Below are positions 1-12,354 of a stretch of 64,000 bases of DNA, piece by piece. The stretch is from Hevea brasiliensis. Lineage: Eukaryota; Streptophyta; Magnoliopsida; Malpighiales; Euphorbiaceae. Position 1 is the first letter of the stretch; every line of letters starts with the position of its first letter. Below the pieces are notes generated by a model. That model saw only the letters and a program-made list of their open reading frames with translations. It was not told the DNA's origin and did not search any database. The position numbers and the translations under genes are program-made. The stretch is taken from NCBI RefSeq assembly GCF_030052815.1, contig NC_079496.1:37411593-37475592 (forward strand), in the 5' to 3' direction.

Positions 1-190
1 AATTATAAGAATTCAATCACCCACTAGAAATCCATCCAACTAGGATTTCCGTTTTCTACTCTGGAAGTGTAGGATTCGCTAAGTTAGTGGGAGGACGAAT
101 TTGATTAAAAGACCATAATCATTTTGGTTAATTACATGATACATTTACTAATTAATCTGGTTATTTTCTGCAGTTAATTTTCTGATAAAA

Positions 191-1050
191 ATGAGCACAA
201 AACAACCACCACCATCCAATATCCTTGCAAGCATACTTGATCACAACAGGTTGACAGGACCTAATCTGTCTGATTGGCTAAGAAATTTGAAAATTGTCCT
301 GAACCTTGAACATATAGGATATGTTCTAGATTCAAATGTTCCTGGTCCCTTACCTCCAGAGGCCACACAAGAGGAACATGAAACTTTGGACAAGTGGAAG
401 GAGCATGATATGAGAGCTAAGTGTTACATGCTTGCTTCCATGAGCAATGAGTTACAGAAGCAACATGAGAACATGCAGAGTGTGAGTGAGATCCTCCTTT
501 ACCTACAAGACTTGTATGGTGAGCATAGCAGGAATGCTAGGTATGAGATATCTAGACAGCTATTCCGTATGAGGATGTCTGAGGGACAGAATGTTGGGGA
601 TCATGTCGACAAGATGATTCGGCTGATTGAGCAGTTGGAACATCTTGACTTCAACATGGATTTCCAACTACAGACGGATTTGATCCTTCAGTCCCTTCCT
701 GAGTCTTTTGGGAATTTTGTGACAAATTTCCATATGACTCAATAGGAATGCACCTTAGCTGGTTTATTCAACATGCTGGTTATTGCTCAAAAGAATATGC
801 CGGGCAATAAAGGAAAAGAGGTAGCTTTGATTGCATCTTCTTCTGCTGGAAAGTCCAACAAGAAGAAGGGCAATAAGAAAAAGAAACCTTAGATTCCTGG
901 TCCTTCCAAGAAAATAGCTAAACAGAAAAGGAAGACTAAAGCTGATGTAGGCAAAGGAAAGTGTTTCCACTGCCAACAGGAAAGTGTTTCCATTGCCAAC
1001 AGGAAAGTGTTTCTATTGCCAGTAAGAAAGTGTTTCCACTGGCCAGAGTA
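191..1050 (+). pseudogene. gag: copia-1 gag (UBN2-type Gag with degenerate zinc-knuckle tail)
   Basis: Gag forms the virus-like particle that packages element RNA. The open part, 191-745, encodes 184 residues starting MSTKQPPPSN. It has the copia Gag core: an SDWLRNLK segment near residue 26, a YMLASMSNEL segment near residue 80 and an LYGEHS segment near 108. The ATG at 191 fits the family start. In-frame TAG codons follow at 743-745 and at about 890. The same frame then continues through a lysine-rich stretch to a zinc-knuckle start (KCFHCQQ) at about 959, so gag and integrase were once a single frame. The knuckle is not completed: its coding sequence dissolves into four 23-bp repeats, and the His and last Cys are not in place. 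Decayed copy. Confidence 0.85.
956..1046 (+). repeat. Four tandem 23-bp units in the gag zinc-knuckle region
   Basis: The unit GGAAAGTGTTTCCACTGCCA plus ACA is repeated four times with a few substitutions. The unit covers the start of the CCHC zinc knuckle (K-C-F-H-C). A similar fourfold array of 22-24-bp units lies at the same place in copia-2 (30015-30112, other strand), so the expansion predates both insertions. Confidence 0.9.
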
Positions 1051-1837
1051 TAGCAATCTAAAAGAATGCAATGCCATGGTGAAAACCAACTCAAGTTCAA
1101 AATATATTTGGCACTTAAAGTTATGTCATGTTGCAGAAGATAGGATTGCAAAATTGGAGAAAATGGGGATTCTATCCTCATTGGGCTCTGAGCCTACTCT
1201 AATTTGTGAATCTTGCCTTCAGGGCAAAATGACTAGATCACCCTTTGTTGGACAAGGGCTAAGAGCTGAAAATATTTTGGAATTAATATATAGTGATGTA
1301 TGTGGTCCGTTTAAAGAAATGGCTAGAGGGGGTTTTCATTATTTTATTACCTTTACTGATGATAAATCAAGGTTTGGGTATTTGTATTTGATGAAATACA
1401 AACATGAATCTTTTGAAAAGTTCAAAGAATTTAAATCTGAAGTAGAAAATCAAACAGGAAAGAATATTAAAGCTCTTCGATCAGATCGTGGAGGTGAATA
1501 TTTGAGTACTGAATTTGATGAATACTTGAGAGAGCATGGCATTGTTTCTTAGCTGACTCCTCCAGGAACGCCACAATTTGAATGGTGTATCCGAAAGGAG
1601 AAATCGTACTATTGGATATGTTACGTAGTATGATGTGCTATCTTGATATGCCAATCTCCTTTGGGGATTTGCATTAGAATCACTTTGTATATTCTGAATA
1701 GGATTCCATCAAAATCGCTTTCTTCCACACCTTATGAGATATGGCATGGAAGAAAACCAAGTCTTAAGCATGTTAAGATTTGGGGTTGTCCACTTATATC
1801 AAAAGTGAACAACGATAAATTGGAGACCAGATCGTAA
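1051..1837 (+). pseudogene. pol: copia-1 integrase (pre-integrase and catalytic core), broken
   Basis: Integrase inserts the element cDNA into host DNA. The region reads in the gag frame. It has a pre-integrase part with the IWHLKLCHV segment (about 1108) and the CESCLQGK zinc-binding half (about 1206). The catalytic core keeps the first Asp (YSDVCGPF, about 1291) and the second Asp (LRSDRGGEY, about 1477). A TAG at 1550-1552 and scrambled codons at 1553-1642 destroy the segment that should hold the third catalytic residue, Glu. The frame reopens at 1643-1837 with YILNRIPSK and PYEIWHGRKP, which are typical of the copia core C-terminus. No Asp-Thr/Ser-Gly protease precedes it. Non-functional. 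Confidence 0.88.
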
Positions 1838-3762
1838 AAGGTCGATTTGTTGGATATCCAAAAGATAGTTTTGGATATTATTTTTATTTGCCTACTTCAC
1901 AAAAGGTTGTGATAAGTAGAGATGCCACATTTCTTGAACAACAGTTTGTTCAAGAAGGAGGCAAAGGAAGGCAAATAGAGTTAGAATTGGAGAATTCTGA
2001 CCAACCAACAGATCAGATGGTTATAAATCCATCTAGTCAACCTATACCCATTGATGAAACATCTACAGCTGTTCCTCAGAAACAACCAGGGTATCTCACC
2101 CACCAGTGAGATATGGTTTTCTTCATGAAGAAGAACAAGAGTTGTCTACTCATGAAGAAGTAGATCATGGAGATGATCCACTTATTTATGAAGAAGCTAT
2201 ATCAGATATAGACTCTTCAAAATGGATTGATGCTATGAAATCCGAGATTGATTCCATGTATAAGAATCAAGTTTGGGATCTTGTTGACCCACCTGAAGGT
2301 ATTGTACCTATAGGGAACAAATGGGTTTTCAAGAAGAAAATTGGTTCTGATGGAAAGGTAGAGACCTATAAGGCAAGGCTAGTAGCGAAAGGGTTTCGCC
2401 AAAGGCAAGGAATAGATTATGAGGAGACTTTCTCGCCTATTGCCATGCTTAAATCAATTAGGATTTTATTAGCAATAGCTGCATACTATGATTATGAGAT
2501 TTGGCAGATGGATGTCAAAACAGCTTTTCTCAATGGATACATTGAAGAAAACATTTTCATGGAACAACCTAGGGGATTTGAATCCCAAGATGGTTCCAAG
2601 GTATGCAAGCTAAAGCGATCCATTTGTGGGTTGAAACAAGCTTCGAGGAGTTGGAACATCGGTTTTGATGAAGCCATTAAATCCTTTGGTTTTATCAAAA
2701 ATGAGGATGAGCCATGTGTATATAAGAAGGTTAGTGACAGAGCTATCACTTTCCTTGTCTTATATGTGGATGACATACTGTTGATAGGTAATGACACAGG
2801 TATGTTGACAACAATAAAGGTATGGTTGTCAAATACATTCTCCATGAAAGACTTAGGGGAGGCAACCTATATTCTTGGGATTCGCATCTATAGAGATAGA
2901 GCGAAAAGAATAATAGGTTTATCCCAAAGTCTATACTTGGGAAAGGTGTTAAAGAGGTTTAACATGCTTGATTCCAAGAGAGGATTGTTACCAGTGAGAC
3001 ATGGTATCCATCTTTCTAAAGAGATGTCTCCAAAGACACCCGAAGAAAGAGATAAGATGGCCAGGATTCCATATGCTTCGGCTATTGGAAGTTTAATGTA
3101 TGCAATGTTGTGTACTAGGCCGGATATCGCATATGCTGTTAGTTTGACTAGCAGGTATCAATCCAATCCATGTTTGGAACACTGGATAGCTGTCAAGAAT
3201 ATTCTTAAGTACTTGAGAAGAACTAAGGATTTATTCTTGATTTATGGAGGTGGAGACTTGCAATTAGATGGTTATACTGATTCTGACTTCCAATCAGATA
3301 TCGATGATAGAAAGTCTACCTCTGGATATGTGTTCATTTGTAATGGAGGTGCGATCGGTTGGAAGAGTTCCAAACAGAGCACATTGCAGATTCCACTCAT
3401 CGAGGTGAGTATATTCTCGCATCGATGTCGCAAAAGAAGTCGCTTGGATAAAGAAGTTCGTGATGTAACTTACAGTAGTTCCTTCCATTGAGTCGCTAGG
3501 TTCCATTACACCGTGACAACAATGGAGTAGTCATCTGAGCTAAGGAACTAAGGTCTCACCCAAAATCCAAACACATATAAAGGCACTACCACATTATCAG
3601 ATATATAGTTGTTCAAGTATATTTAGCCTTGCAGTAAAATAGCATGAACTGAAATTACTGTTGATCCATTCACTAAGCCTATGTCACAGACTCGTTAGAC
3701 CGACATCTGCAGAAGATAGGTCTAAGATATTGTAATGAATGGCTCTAGTGCTAGTGGGAGAT
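1838..3762 (+). pseudogene. pol: copia-1 reverse transcriptase and RNase H
   Basis: A linker at 1888-2109 is frameshifted relative to the integrase. A long open stretch at 2106-3491 (461 codons) follows. It contains the RVT_2-type RT: WVFKKK and YKARLVAKGF near residues 75-95, a motif-A region QMDVKTAFLNG near 137, and the catalytic YVDDILLIG near 220. RNase H follows with DGYTDSDF and DRKSTSGYVF near residues 390-410. After about 3395 the RNase H tail is frameshifted; recognisable pieces (DNNGAV, LRSHPKSKHI) continue to about 3600 between stops. RT itself looks uninterrupted, but integrase and the RNase H end are broken. Confidence 0.9.
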
Positions 3763-5860
3763 TGTTAGTAGTATGCCCTAGAGCATATCATTTAGTATGT
3801 ATCTTGTACATATTTTATTAATAAATGGCATTTCCACTTTTCTGTTTCTATAATATATTTATGTGTAATAGAAAAGGTCCATTGATATTTTGTTAGAAAT
3901 ATTATTCTTAAGTTGTTAAGAATATGAGTGACAATATTTCTAGCACAAAGTATCATAAATAGGTTCACAATCGAGGATACTTCATAATAAGGACATGACT
4001 TATCCTGAAAGATTGTATTCATGTTTGTTCCCAAGTTATTTATATGAGATATAAATAAGATGGAATGGTGAGTCTCATGCCATATAACAAACATGATAGG
4101 CACTTATAAATGATAAGTAGGCGAACCGTGACACTTATGACAAGCACATGGAGTTTACTCTTGTCAATGTTTTGTCATAAATCATATCGATGCATATAAT
4201 CTTTAGACACGAGATAGCACAGATTATCTTGTATATAGGTAGTTTGAGTTTGATCGCTTTCATACTTGTACTGTGTATGAGTATATGGGCATGTGTTGGC
4301 TCCTACTAGTTATATATGGAGGTAGGTGTTGATCAAGATGGAATCTTCCTCTAAGTAAATAGAGATAAAATCCTATGTTCATTTAATTGTTCTTGATGTT
4401 TCAAGTTCTGCCAGACAGATAGATTTATTCGTAAAAGAGTTTCGATGAGAAAATCTTTTAATCAAGAACAGGAATTAAAAGAGAACATAATATTCATAGC
4501 AAATGGAGTTTGACATAAACCATGACTCCATCTTGAGTTGTTATTTTTTAACATAGAGATTCTAGTGCATGGTAACATATGATTATAGGTTCATTTAAGG
4601 TAAATCTTATTACTAATTGGGTGGCCATGGCATGCTATGCTAGGTGTTAACCATGGTCTATGAGGTTCATAAAATGATTTAGAGAAATCATTTATGGTAA
4701 GAAAGAGTTCTGATGATATTAAGAGTTGATATCATGTCTCATTGCCAATTAGTGATGAGCCTAGTAAGTCACACACATAAACAAGTTATCACCTATTTAA
4801 ATATGATTTAATTAATTAATTAAAGAGTTTAATTGATTAATTAAATAGGTTTGGTTTGCAATTAAATTGCAAAGTCCCTAGCATGACTTGAAACCAAATC
4901 TAGATTATTGGATGTGTAGTATAAATTAAATTTATATTTAAAGTGTTTAAATATGAATTTAATTGATGAGAAATTAATTAATAGAGATTAATTAATTAAT
5001 TTATATTTGATATAAATTAATTAGAAGAAGAAAATAATTATTTTGGGTTAAGAACTCAAAATTAAGACACAGGGGCATTTTGGTCATTTCACAGTGTGAC
5101 ACGTGGCACCATAAGATGGTGACACATGGGATTACACATAAGCTAGCCAAATGTTTTTTTAATCATGTAAGATGATTAAAATCAAGATTAAATATAGGTT
5201 TGACACTTGGCACAATGTGATTGGGTCACTTAAACCTAGAGCTAATCAAAAGGTGACATGTGGCTAGGGTTTAATGTGTTAACCTAGCTATTTAAGTGTG
5301 GTTATGAAAAGAAAAAATAACCAGCAGCCTCTCCTCTCATTTGTCATGCCACTTTGAGCCTCTCCAGCTATTTCTCTTCATCTCTTATCAATTCAAAGAG
5401 ATTAGCCATCAATCTCTTGAATTAAGAACACTAGAAATTGTTTCTAGTGTCCTGTTTACATCTCTAATCTCTTAAAAGGTAGAACTTGAATTTCTAATTA
5501 ATAGAAAAAGCTTTAGAGGCTGTTCAAGGGCTGCCATAGGTGTTCTTGGTGTGGACAAGCTAGAGGGACAACATTTGGTATCCTGAAGACGAATCTCAAA
5601 GGCGCAGACACGCTGCAGTGCATCAAGAGGTTAGTGTAATCGTTCTTGATTTAATCTAGGGTTCTAAAATTAATCTGATTAATTTTAAAATCTTAAATGG
5701 CAAATACAGATCCAAAAACATATTAAAAGAGTTTTAATATGTTGTTTATCATTGAAATCAAATAGATAAAAATAAATCTTGCATGGTGCATGTGACCCTA
5801 GGCAAAATTTTTTTGAATTCAATGGTATAATCTTGTGTTTTTCACGCTTCCGTTCCTTCA
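3763..5860 (+). mobile_element. copia-1 3' LTR (2,098 bp)
   Basis: The LTR begins TGTTAGTAGTATGCCC directly after a purine-rich tract (AGTGGGAGAT) and ends CCGTTCCTTCA. Both ends match those of the two copia-2 LTRs. The middle (about 4800-5040) is very AT-rich and packed with TTAATTAATT inverted repeats. A likely TATA box, CTATTTAAG, lies near 5289; the related LTR at 11661-12354 has TATATAAAG at the same place. The remaining part carries the R/U5 region. No gene lies within it. Confidence 0.93.
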
Positions 5861-7400
5861 CAAAAGTCACACTTGGACAGCTTAGCATACAGCTTCTTTT
5901 CTCATAGGTTTTGTAGAATAATCCTTAAATGTTCATCGTGTTCTTCCCTGTTCTTAGAATACACTAGAATATCATCAATGAAGACCACTATAAATTAATC
6001 TAAATATGGATGGAAGATACGGTTGATAAGGTCCATGAATGTTGTTGGTACATTTGTTAACCTAAATGGCATCACTAGGAATTCATAATACCCATACCGG
6101 GTTCTTAATGCAGTTTTAAACACATCTGCATCCTTTACCCTCAGCTGATGATACCCTGATCTGAGATCAATTTTTGAAAATACACCGCCTCCCTTTAACT
6201 GATCAAACAGATTGTCAATTCTGGGCAATGGATATTTATTCTTCACAGTTACTTTATTTAACTGCAGGTAATCAATGCACAATCTTAAGGTTCTATCCTT
6301 CTTATTCACAATCAGTACCGAAGCTCCCCATGGTGACACACTGGGGCGTATGAACCCCTTATTTAATAACTCCTGCAACTGGATTTTCAGTTCCTTCAAT
6401 TCAGTGGGTGCCATCCTATAAGGAGTAATAGAAATTGGTGCTATACCTGACATTACCTCAATAGCAAATTCGACTTCCCTTTCTAGTGGTAAACCAGGCA
6501 ATTCTTCAAGAAACACATTTGGAAAGTCTCTTACTGTGGGTATGTCACATAGGTTTGGCTTAGCCTGCCTAGTATCAACAACGTGTGCTAGGTAGGCTTC
6601 ATAGCCTTTTCTCTTCAATCTTCTTGCAACTGTGGCTGAGATGACATTGGACAGGAAATATGTCCTTTCACCCACAACTGAAATCTCATTACCCTCAGGA
6701 GTTTTCAGAGAAATCCTCTTCAGTTTATAATCAATTATTGCCTGATGACGTGATAACCAATCCATTCCCAAAATCACGTCAAACTCGTGGAAGGGCAATT
6801 CAATTAGATCTGCTGAGAATTCATACCCCTGAATCCTCAACGGGCAACCTTTATACACCTTATTCACTACCACACTATGGCCTAGCAGATTTGTGATCAG
6901 AATGTCTTGGTCACTCTCCTCTACTGAAACTCCCCTCTCTACGGGTAGCTTGATGTAGATATATGAATGGGTAGATCTTGGATCCACTAATGCATTCATA
7001 GGTAAAGTGTAGAGGAATAACGTACCCCTGATAACATCTGGGACATCTTGCTCCTCCTGGGCTCTCATAGCATAAGCTCTAGCAGGTACTCTGGCTTCTA
7101 GCCTCTCGGTTGACTCAGATGCAGGCCTCAGTGATGGACCAGCTACCTCAGACTTACCGGACTTCTTACCCCTTTGAGGTACAGGGGCAGGCCTATCTAC
7201 TTGTGTTAGGGCAACTGTAGCAGCCCTCTTCGGATAAATTTTGATCTGATGTTCTGTAGACCCGTACTGTAAGTAAGCACTAGTAACTCGCCAACAGTCC
7301 CCCTTATGCCACTTTTAGCAATATGGATAGGTAGAAGATGCTGGGGTTGGTCCCCTGAACACCGTCCCTGAAGAGCTGCCCACTGATGGTGTGGACTGGC
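5861..7400 (-). pseudogene. pol: gypsy-A protease and reverse transcriptase, truncated
   Basis: The open segment 7068-5995 (357 codons) carries the aspartic protease, with active site VDPRSTHSY near residue 28 where this family usually has DPGST, so the Gly is now Arg. ILGMDWLS follows near residue 99. RT then includes [19 protein letters not shown], the motif-A region [13 protein letters not shown] and [12 protein letters not shown] follows at about 5992. Past it the same frame still gives the catalytic FIDDILVYS, then a TGA, and the gene is cut by the copia-1 LTR at 5861. It is a pseudogene through stops, the protease change and the insertion. Confidence 0.9.
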
Positions 7401-7435
7401 CTCTCCTAGGTGTGAACTGTGGTTTGGGCCCCTGG

Positions 7436-7470
7436 GATTGACCTTGACCTTGACCTTGACCTTGAGGCTA
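7436..7470. repeat. TTGACC hexanucleotide microsatellite in gypsy-A gag
   Basis: Four to five TTGACC copies lie in the Gln/Gly-rich tail of the gag coding strand, just before the zinc-knuckle region. Probably replication slippage. Confidence 0.8.
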
Positions 7471-8400
7471 ACTCGAACTCTGAGCAGGAGGACCCTTAAA
7501 CTTCTTACTGGGAGCAGAGAATGAACTGGACTGATCTAGACCCCTCTTCTGTTGTCTTTCCCTTCTGTTTTGCTCATTTATTCTGACTCTTTCCACTTTC
7601 AATGCAGCATCAACTAATTTGGCAAAATCAGCATCAACTAATTTGGCAAAATCCATAATCTCCAATGCTGTTATCATGACCTTGATATTGTCATTTAGCC
7701 CTTCTTCAAACCTTCTGTACCTCTCAACCTCTGTAGAGACTATCTCCATCCCATACCGACCCAGTCTGACAAATTTACGCTCATATTCTATCACTGATAG
7801 CTGCCTCTGTCTCAGATTGATAAATTATCTTCTTCTCTCTTCTAGATACACTTTACTGACATACTTCTTCCTAAACTCTGTGAGGAAGAAATCCCAGGTG
7901 ATCTAATATGGCTGCACCTCACTGGATACTGTGTCCCACCACTGGTATGCATCATCTTGAAGTAGGGACACAACATCCTCCAGGTTCTGCTCGGGGGTGC
8001 AATGAAGCTGTTTCAACACTCTTACAGTTCTATCCAGCCAATTTTCAACTATCATGGGGTCATCCTCCTTCTTCCCAAAGAAATCTATAGCCCCATGTTT
8101 TCATAGTTTTTCTAGATGGAACTTCTGTGGTGGTGGTGGAGGTTGAGGTTGTGGCTGTGGTTGTCGTGGTGGAATTGCCCCCATCATTTTTGGGTAAAAT
8201 TCAGTCATTTGCTGAAATAACACAAACTGAGGTTGGGCAAGTGCCTCAGCTACTAGTGGAGCAGGTTCTCCCCAGCCTCCCGATTCAGCCCTTGGTGGAG
8301 CATGACTCTCCACCTCTTCATCAATTGCTCTTTGAGAAGCAGGATCCTTATCCTAATCAAAATAAGAAAATAAACACATCTACATCAGTGTCACCTCAAC
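7468..8400 (-). pseudogene. gag: gypsy-A gag, broken
   Basis: In the minus direction the gene starts around 8400, and its first open block (8313-8101) encodes a Pro/Gln-rich leader (RQPQPQPQPPPPPQ) followed by a stop. The Gag core resumes in pieces: WLDRTVRVLKQL and the WWDTV segment lie between 8080 and 7920, a stop interrupts, and an open block 7794-7468 has YERKFVRLGRYG and RFEEGLND, typical of the Retrotrans_gag domain. A 24-bp in-frame tandem duplication (7608-7655) repeats the residues DFAKLVDA. The zinc-knuckle region around 7270-7320 is degenerate. Not functional. Confidence 0.85.
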
Positions 8401-8460
8401 ACTTATAAATGCAATGCAATGGTATGCACTCTATCTAGGCCCAGAAACGCTTAAACCGAT

Positions 8461-8472
8461 GCTCTGATACTA
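8461..8472 (-). other. gypsy-A primer-binding site
   Basis: On the minus strand this reads TAGTATCAGAGC, six bases after the LTR end. It is the initiator-Met tRNA type PBS (usually TGGTATCAGAGC) with one substitution. Confidence 0.8.
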
Positions 8473-8478
8473 TTAAAT

Positions 8479-11400
8479 GTGACACCCCTTACCCGTCTAC
8501 AGTGTAGGCAAGCAAGATTTACCACACAGTGTGCTGGAGCACCATATCTTATTCCATAACAATTTACCGTTCTTAATTTATTTATTTATTATTCACTAAG
8601 TGCAAAATTTTTGCAATTATATAATTTATTTACAAATTTGATTAATCTAAATTTTCCGTAAATTTTTATAGAAAATTTGGCAGAGTGTCGGCTGTAAATT
8701 GGAAAAATAGTTGTTCTGAACTTGTTAAAAACACTTCCAATATGGTTTTCAGATCCAGAACTCCAATACATATACATATCAACTCAATCTCCAAATCTCA
8801 ACACAATTTTCAAAATTTTTGTTCACATTACAATTCGTATTAATTTCGTGACTAACTCCTCAACATTTTATTTTTCAAAAAAATATACTGAAAATTACAG
8901 TATCATGAAATTTTATATATTTACATTATCATATGATTTCATGAGTTTGTAATTGCAATCAAGAACTAGCACAAAATGCAAAGTACAAAAAACAACCCAA
9001 AATCCTAATATCCTACCAAGTGCACTACAGATATGAGGTGACTCTGGACTCTGTGCAGATCTGACTAATCACCCAGTTTGAGGTCTGCTGGACTCCCCAG
9101 CTATGTCTCTAGTACCTGCGCGTGGCAAAAGCGTCACGCTAAGTAATTCTGCTTAGTAGTGCTAATATAAAATAAAATAGCTAAAATAAAATGGATGTGT
9201 ATAATATATGCTGACATTTTATGCAGACTAAATTCCTAGCAATTATTATAGTATTATTAGATTAAAATTTTGTAAGATTTATTTCGATTGCCCAAGTAAC
9301 CTATACTAGTCGACTGGACTGCATAAATGGGTAAACTAGCATTGGCTATCAAGTACCTCAGGCCATCACACCATCGGTCACATTGTGTCTCTCGGTGTAC
9401 AACAGAAAAGCTAGTAAGCTGTAATAATTATTAGGCATGAAACCCAAGTATAGTAAACTCAATCAAAATAGCCAAAGACTATTATATCATAGAATGGCAC
9501 GTAAGGCCATAAAACACAGAATGGCATAAAGCCATATGCAGTACTACTAACAAAACCCTATTGGCATGCCAACCTATACAAACCAATCATTCTAGGCATA
9601 CTAGGGCATTTTACGCAGTTAATGATTCAATTATTTCTTTTTATAATATAGAGGTCACTATTCACTTGACTATTTCCACTCAAAGGTTGACTTTTTAGTT
9701 TATAATAGATTTATTGAATCTAAGTTTACCAAGATACCACATTTTGGTTTACAAAAGTGTTGGCATTGGTTGCCAATCAATACTTAAAACAAATAGGAAA
9801 TAAAAAAAAAATTTCAGTTTTGGGTGCTAGAGTTCATTGTTCCATTAGGCAATTCTACAATGAGAATTTTGCCAAATGTTCTTAATCAAAGTTGTTCCTT
9901 GATGTGTCTTCTTTTATTCCCTTTTGAATCACTCCATTTGGATTTTTCTACCTCAAGTTATGCTACTTTCTTTAGGACTAGGCAGATTGGCATCTACCCA
10001 GAATTTCTGGGCAGAAATGGTTCTGGCAGTTTTGATACCCTGATTTTGGTTAGCAATTCAGATGGGTTATGATCAGAATTTAGTTTGGTGTTCTTCAAGA
10101 AAGTTGTTCTAAATTGTCTAAGTTTTTCATTGATATAAATTTCAGGTCAATTGGACTTTTCTAAATGGAGTTATGACCATTTGAACAAATATTGTTCATT
10201 TGGTCATTTTCCAGGGACAATATGTTGGTCACCCGAATTAGGGTAGTTTTTAGGTCAACTTAGTTTGGTTTTCTGGGCAGGGTTTCCCCACCAAAGTTGT
10301 GCCATTATGTGTCTAGTTTTGTGTCCAATTGGCCCTGCACCAATTGAACCTACACAACTCCAGTTATAGCTGCCCAAATCTGCTGGACTCACACCCAGTC
10401 CTACAGGTCACCAAGGGTAGCATACCTAACTTCAATTCCCATGGAACAAATCACTTCATCTATTAATCACACATAGCCAAATGGTCAGTAATTGACCATT
10501 AAAACTTTCTTTCACCAATACATGAACAAAGTCTCAAATTTGTGCCGAAACCCTAACTCTACTATTTCAAATTATGCATTAACTTACACTTCATTATCCT
10601 AATCAAGAGATTAATATTAAGGGCAGCTATGATACCATTTTAATTCAAAGAAATCTTCAAAACCCTACCAAGTCCAAGGCTATCAAAATTTTGGGGAAGG
10701 TATACACACAATTTTTATTTAATTTTCTTATAAATTTCCACTCAATTCCACTCCCTCAACATGAATTTAAAGGGAAAGGAAGAGTTTCGTCACTAACCTT
10801 GAATGGAGTCAATTCCAAGCTTATAAAAGCTCTTCTTTGTTACTTCTTTTTGCTCCCAAAAGCTTTACTAAGATGAAATATTAAGGTTTTGTGTTGGATA
10901 CTTAGGGTTTTGTTGAAAGAAAACTAAGGAAATGAAGCTTGGTAACCATGAAAATGGAGGAGAGAGGGAGTGGGATAAGGTTCGGCCAAGGAAAGAGATG
11001 AGGATGGCTGATGGCTTTCTTTCCAACTTTGACTTCTTCTTTTCCCTTTTGATGTATTATAATGATTTTATTGCATTTTGATTGGCCAAAGGTTTTAATG
11101 ACCTCATGCTTACTTTATAAATCAATTTATCTTTATTCTTTTATTTTCTTTACTACTCACTTTTAAATTTCATTTTTAGCAATGTTTATTTATATTTGAT
11201 ATCATATAATTTATATACTTAATTGGAAAAGTTGGTCAAAAATCATCTCTGAAGATGAAATGACCAAAATGCCCTCTATTTGGCTTAACGAGCTAAAATT
11301 GTGTGTACCGATTGATTAAATTTTCCTTGTGTTTTCTTAGCAATTTATTGTCATTAAGACTCCAATAATCCTTCCTTGAAATCCCAAAAATTATTTTATG

Positions 11401-11660
11401 ATGTTTTCCCCCGGGTCTAGGGTTGCTAACGGCCTTCACTGTCACTTCCCATTAGGGTTAGTCATCGGTGGGGCTACGGCTCATTTAACCTTAGTGCCTT
11501 TTATTTTTAAAAATTTTCCTTAATTTTTTTTATCATTATTTGGTTTATTTATAACTCCTCACTCTAGTCTAATTATAATTCTAGATATTCCAGCTATCGG
11601 GACCGACATTGGTCATCAGAACAGTAGAACATACGGACTAGCTAAAGTGAGGATGCTACA
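8479..11660 (-). mobile_element. gypsy-A 5' LTR (3,182 bp)
   Basis: In the minus direction the LTR begins TGTAGCATCCTCACTTTAGC at 11660 and ends GGGGTGTCACA at 8479, next to the PBS. It is alignable by eye with LTR-C over most of its length (for example 9820-10080 against 49320-49520). A conserved double hairpin lies at 9120-9156. There is no convincing reading frame. The region contains frequent short phrases of the type 'TTATGGCCATTTGG', common in this LTR family. Confidence 0.88.
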
Positions 11661-12354
11661 ATCAAAGTCAAGATTAAATCTAGATTTGACACTTGGCTTA
11701 ATGTGATTAGGTCAATTAATATTAGGATGCAATCAGGTGATAACATGTGGCAAGGGTTTTAAGTGATGACCTAATTATATAAAGTGATGTTATGAGAAAA
11801 TAAAAATCAGCCACTCTTCTTATTTTCCCTCAAGTGTGCCGCTACCTCTATGTTCTCCTCTCTTCTTCTTCTTCTTTCATCAATTCAAAGAGAATTGCCT
11901 AAATTCTTTTGAATTAAAATTACTAGAAATTGTTTCTAGTGTCCTATACACATCTACAACCTCTCTAAAGGCAAATCCCTAATTTCTAATTGGTTGGCAA
12001 GGCTTGAGAAGCTAGTTTAGGGGCTGTCTATTGGCGATCTTGGTGTGGATAAGCTAGAGGAACAACTTTTGGGGTCCTAGGTGCTTCCCAAAGGTACCAA
12101 TTACATCTAAAGTGCATCAAAAGGTTAGTGCACATATTATTCTTTTAATCTAGGGTTCTAATGAATTAATTTATTAATTCAAAAATCTTAAATGGCAAAT
12201 GTATATCCTAATATATATTAAAAGAGTTTTAATATGCAATTGAACATTGAAATCAATTAGGTATATAATGGATATGGCGTGATGCATGAAACCCTAGAAG
12301 AAAATTTTGAATTCAATGTTCTAATCTAACAATTTTCATACTTCCGATCCTTGA
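11661..12354 (+). mobile_element. Diverged copia LTR fragment (right end)
   Basis: It is clearly homologous to the 3' third of the copia-1 LTR: the segment 'tttgacacttggc..aatgtgatt' matches at 11690 and 5200, and the end reads CTTCCGATCCTTGA where copia-1 has CTTCCGTTCCTTCA. It keeps a canonical TATATAAAG at about 11776. Its left part is separated off by gypsy-A. The divergence from copia-1 and copia-2 marks an older wave of the same family. Confidence 0.82.

Larger units (their letters stand above)
1..5860 (+). mobile_element. copia-1: Ty1/copia LTR retrotransposon, 5' LTR outside window
   Basis: This is a + strand copia element in the order gag, integrase, RT, RNase H, which is the diagnostic copia order. 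It ends in a 2.1-kb 3' LTR. It is closely similar to copia-2 at 25213-34728 on the other strand, which shows what lies left of the window: about 1.6 kb of leader and the 5' LTR. The element ends at 5860 inside the RT gene of gypsy-A, so it is younger than gypsy-A. The 5 bases after its end (CAAAA) should be one half of a target duplication whose partner lies upstream of base 1. No protease domain is present between gag and integrase. Lineage within copia (Tork/Angela-type is my guess) is not settled. Confidence 0.93.
5861..11660 (-). mobile_element. gypsy-A: Tekay/Del-like Ty3/gypsy element, 5' part
   Basis: This is a minus-strand gypsy element. Reading leftwards it has the 5' LTR (11660 to 8479), a PBS, gag, protease and RT. 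It is cut at 5861 by copia-1, and the rest of pol and its 3' LTR are presumably left of the window. Protease plus RT before any integrase, together with Tekay-type LTR ends (TGTAGCATCC start, GTGTCACA end), place it with Tekay/Del chromoviruses. The chromodomain itself is not visible here. It interrupts an older copia LTR that resumes at 11661. Confidence 0.88.
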
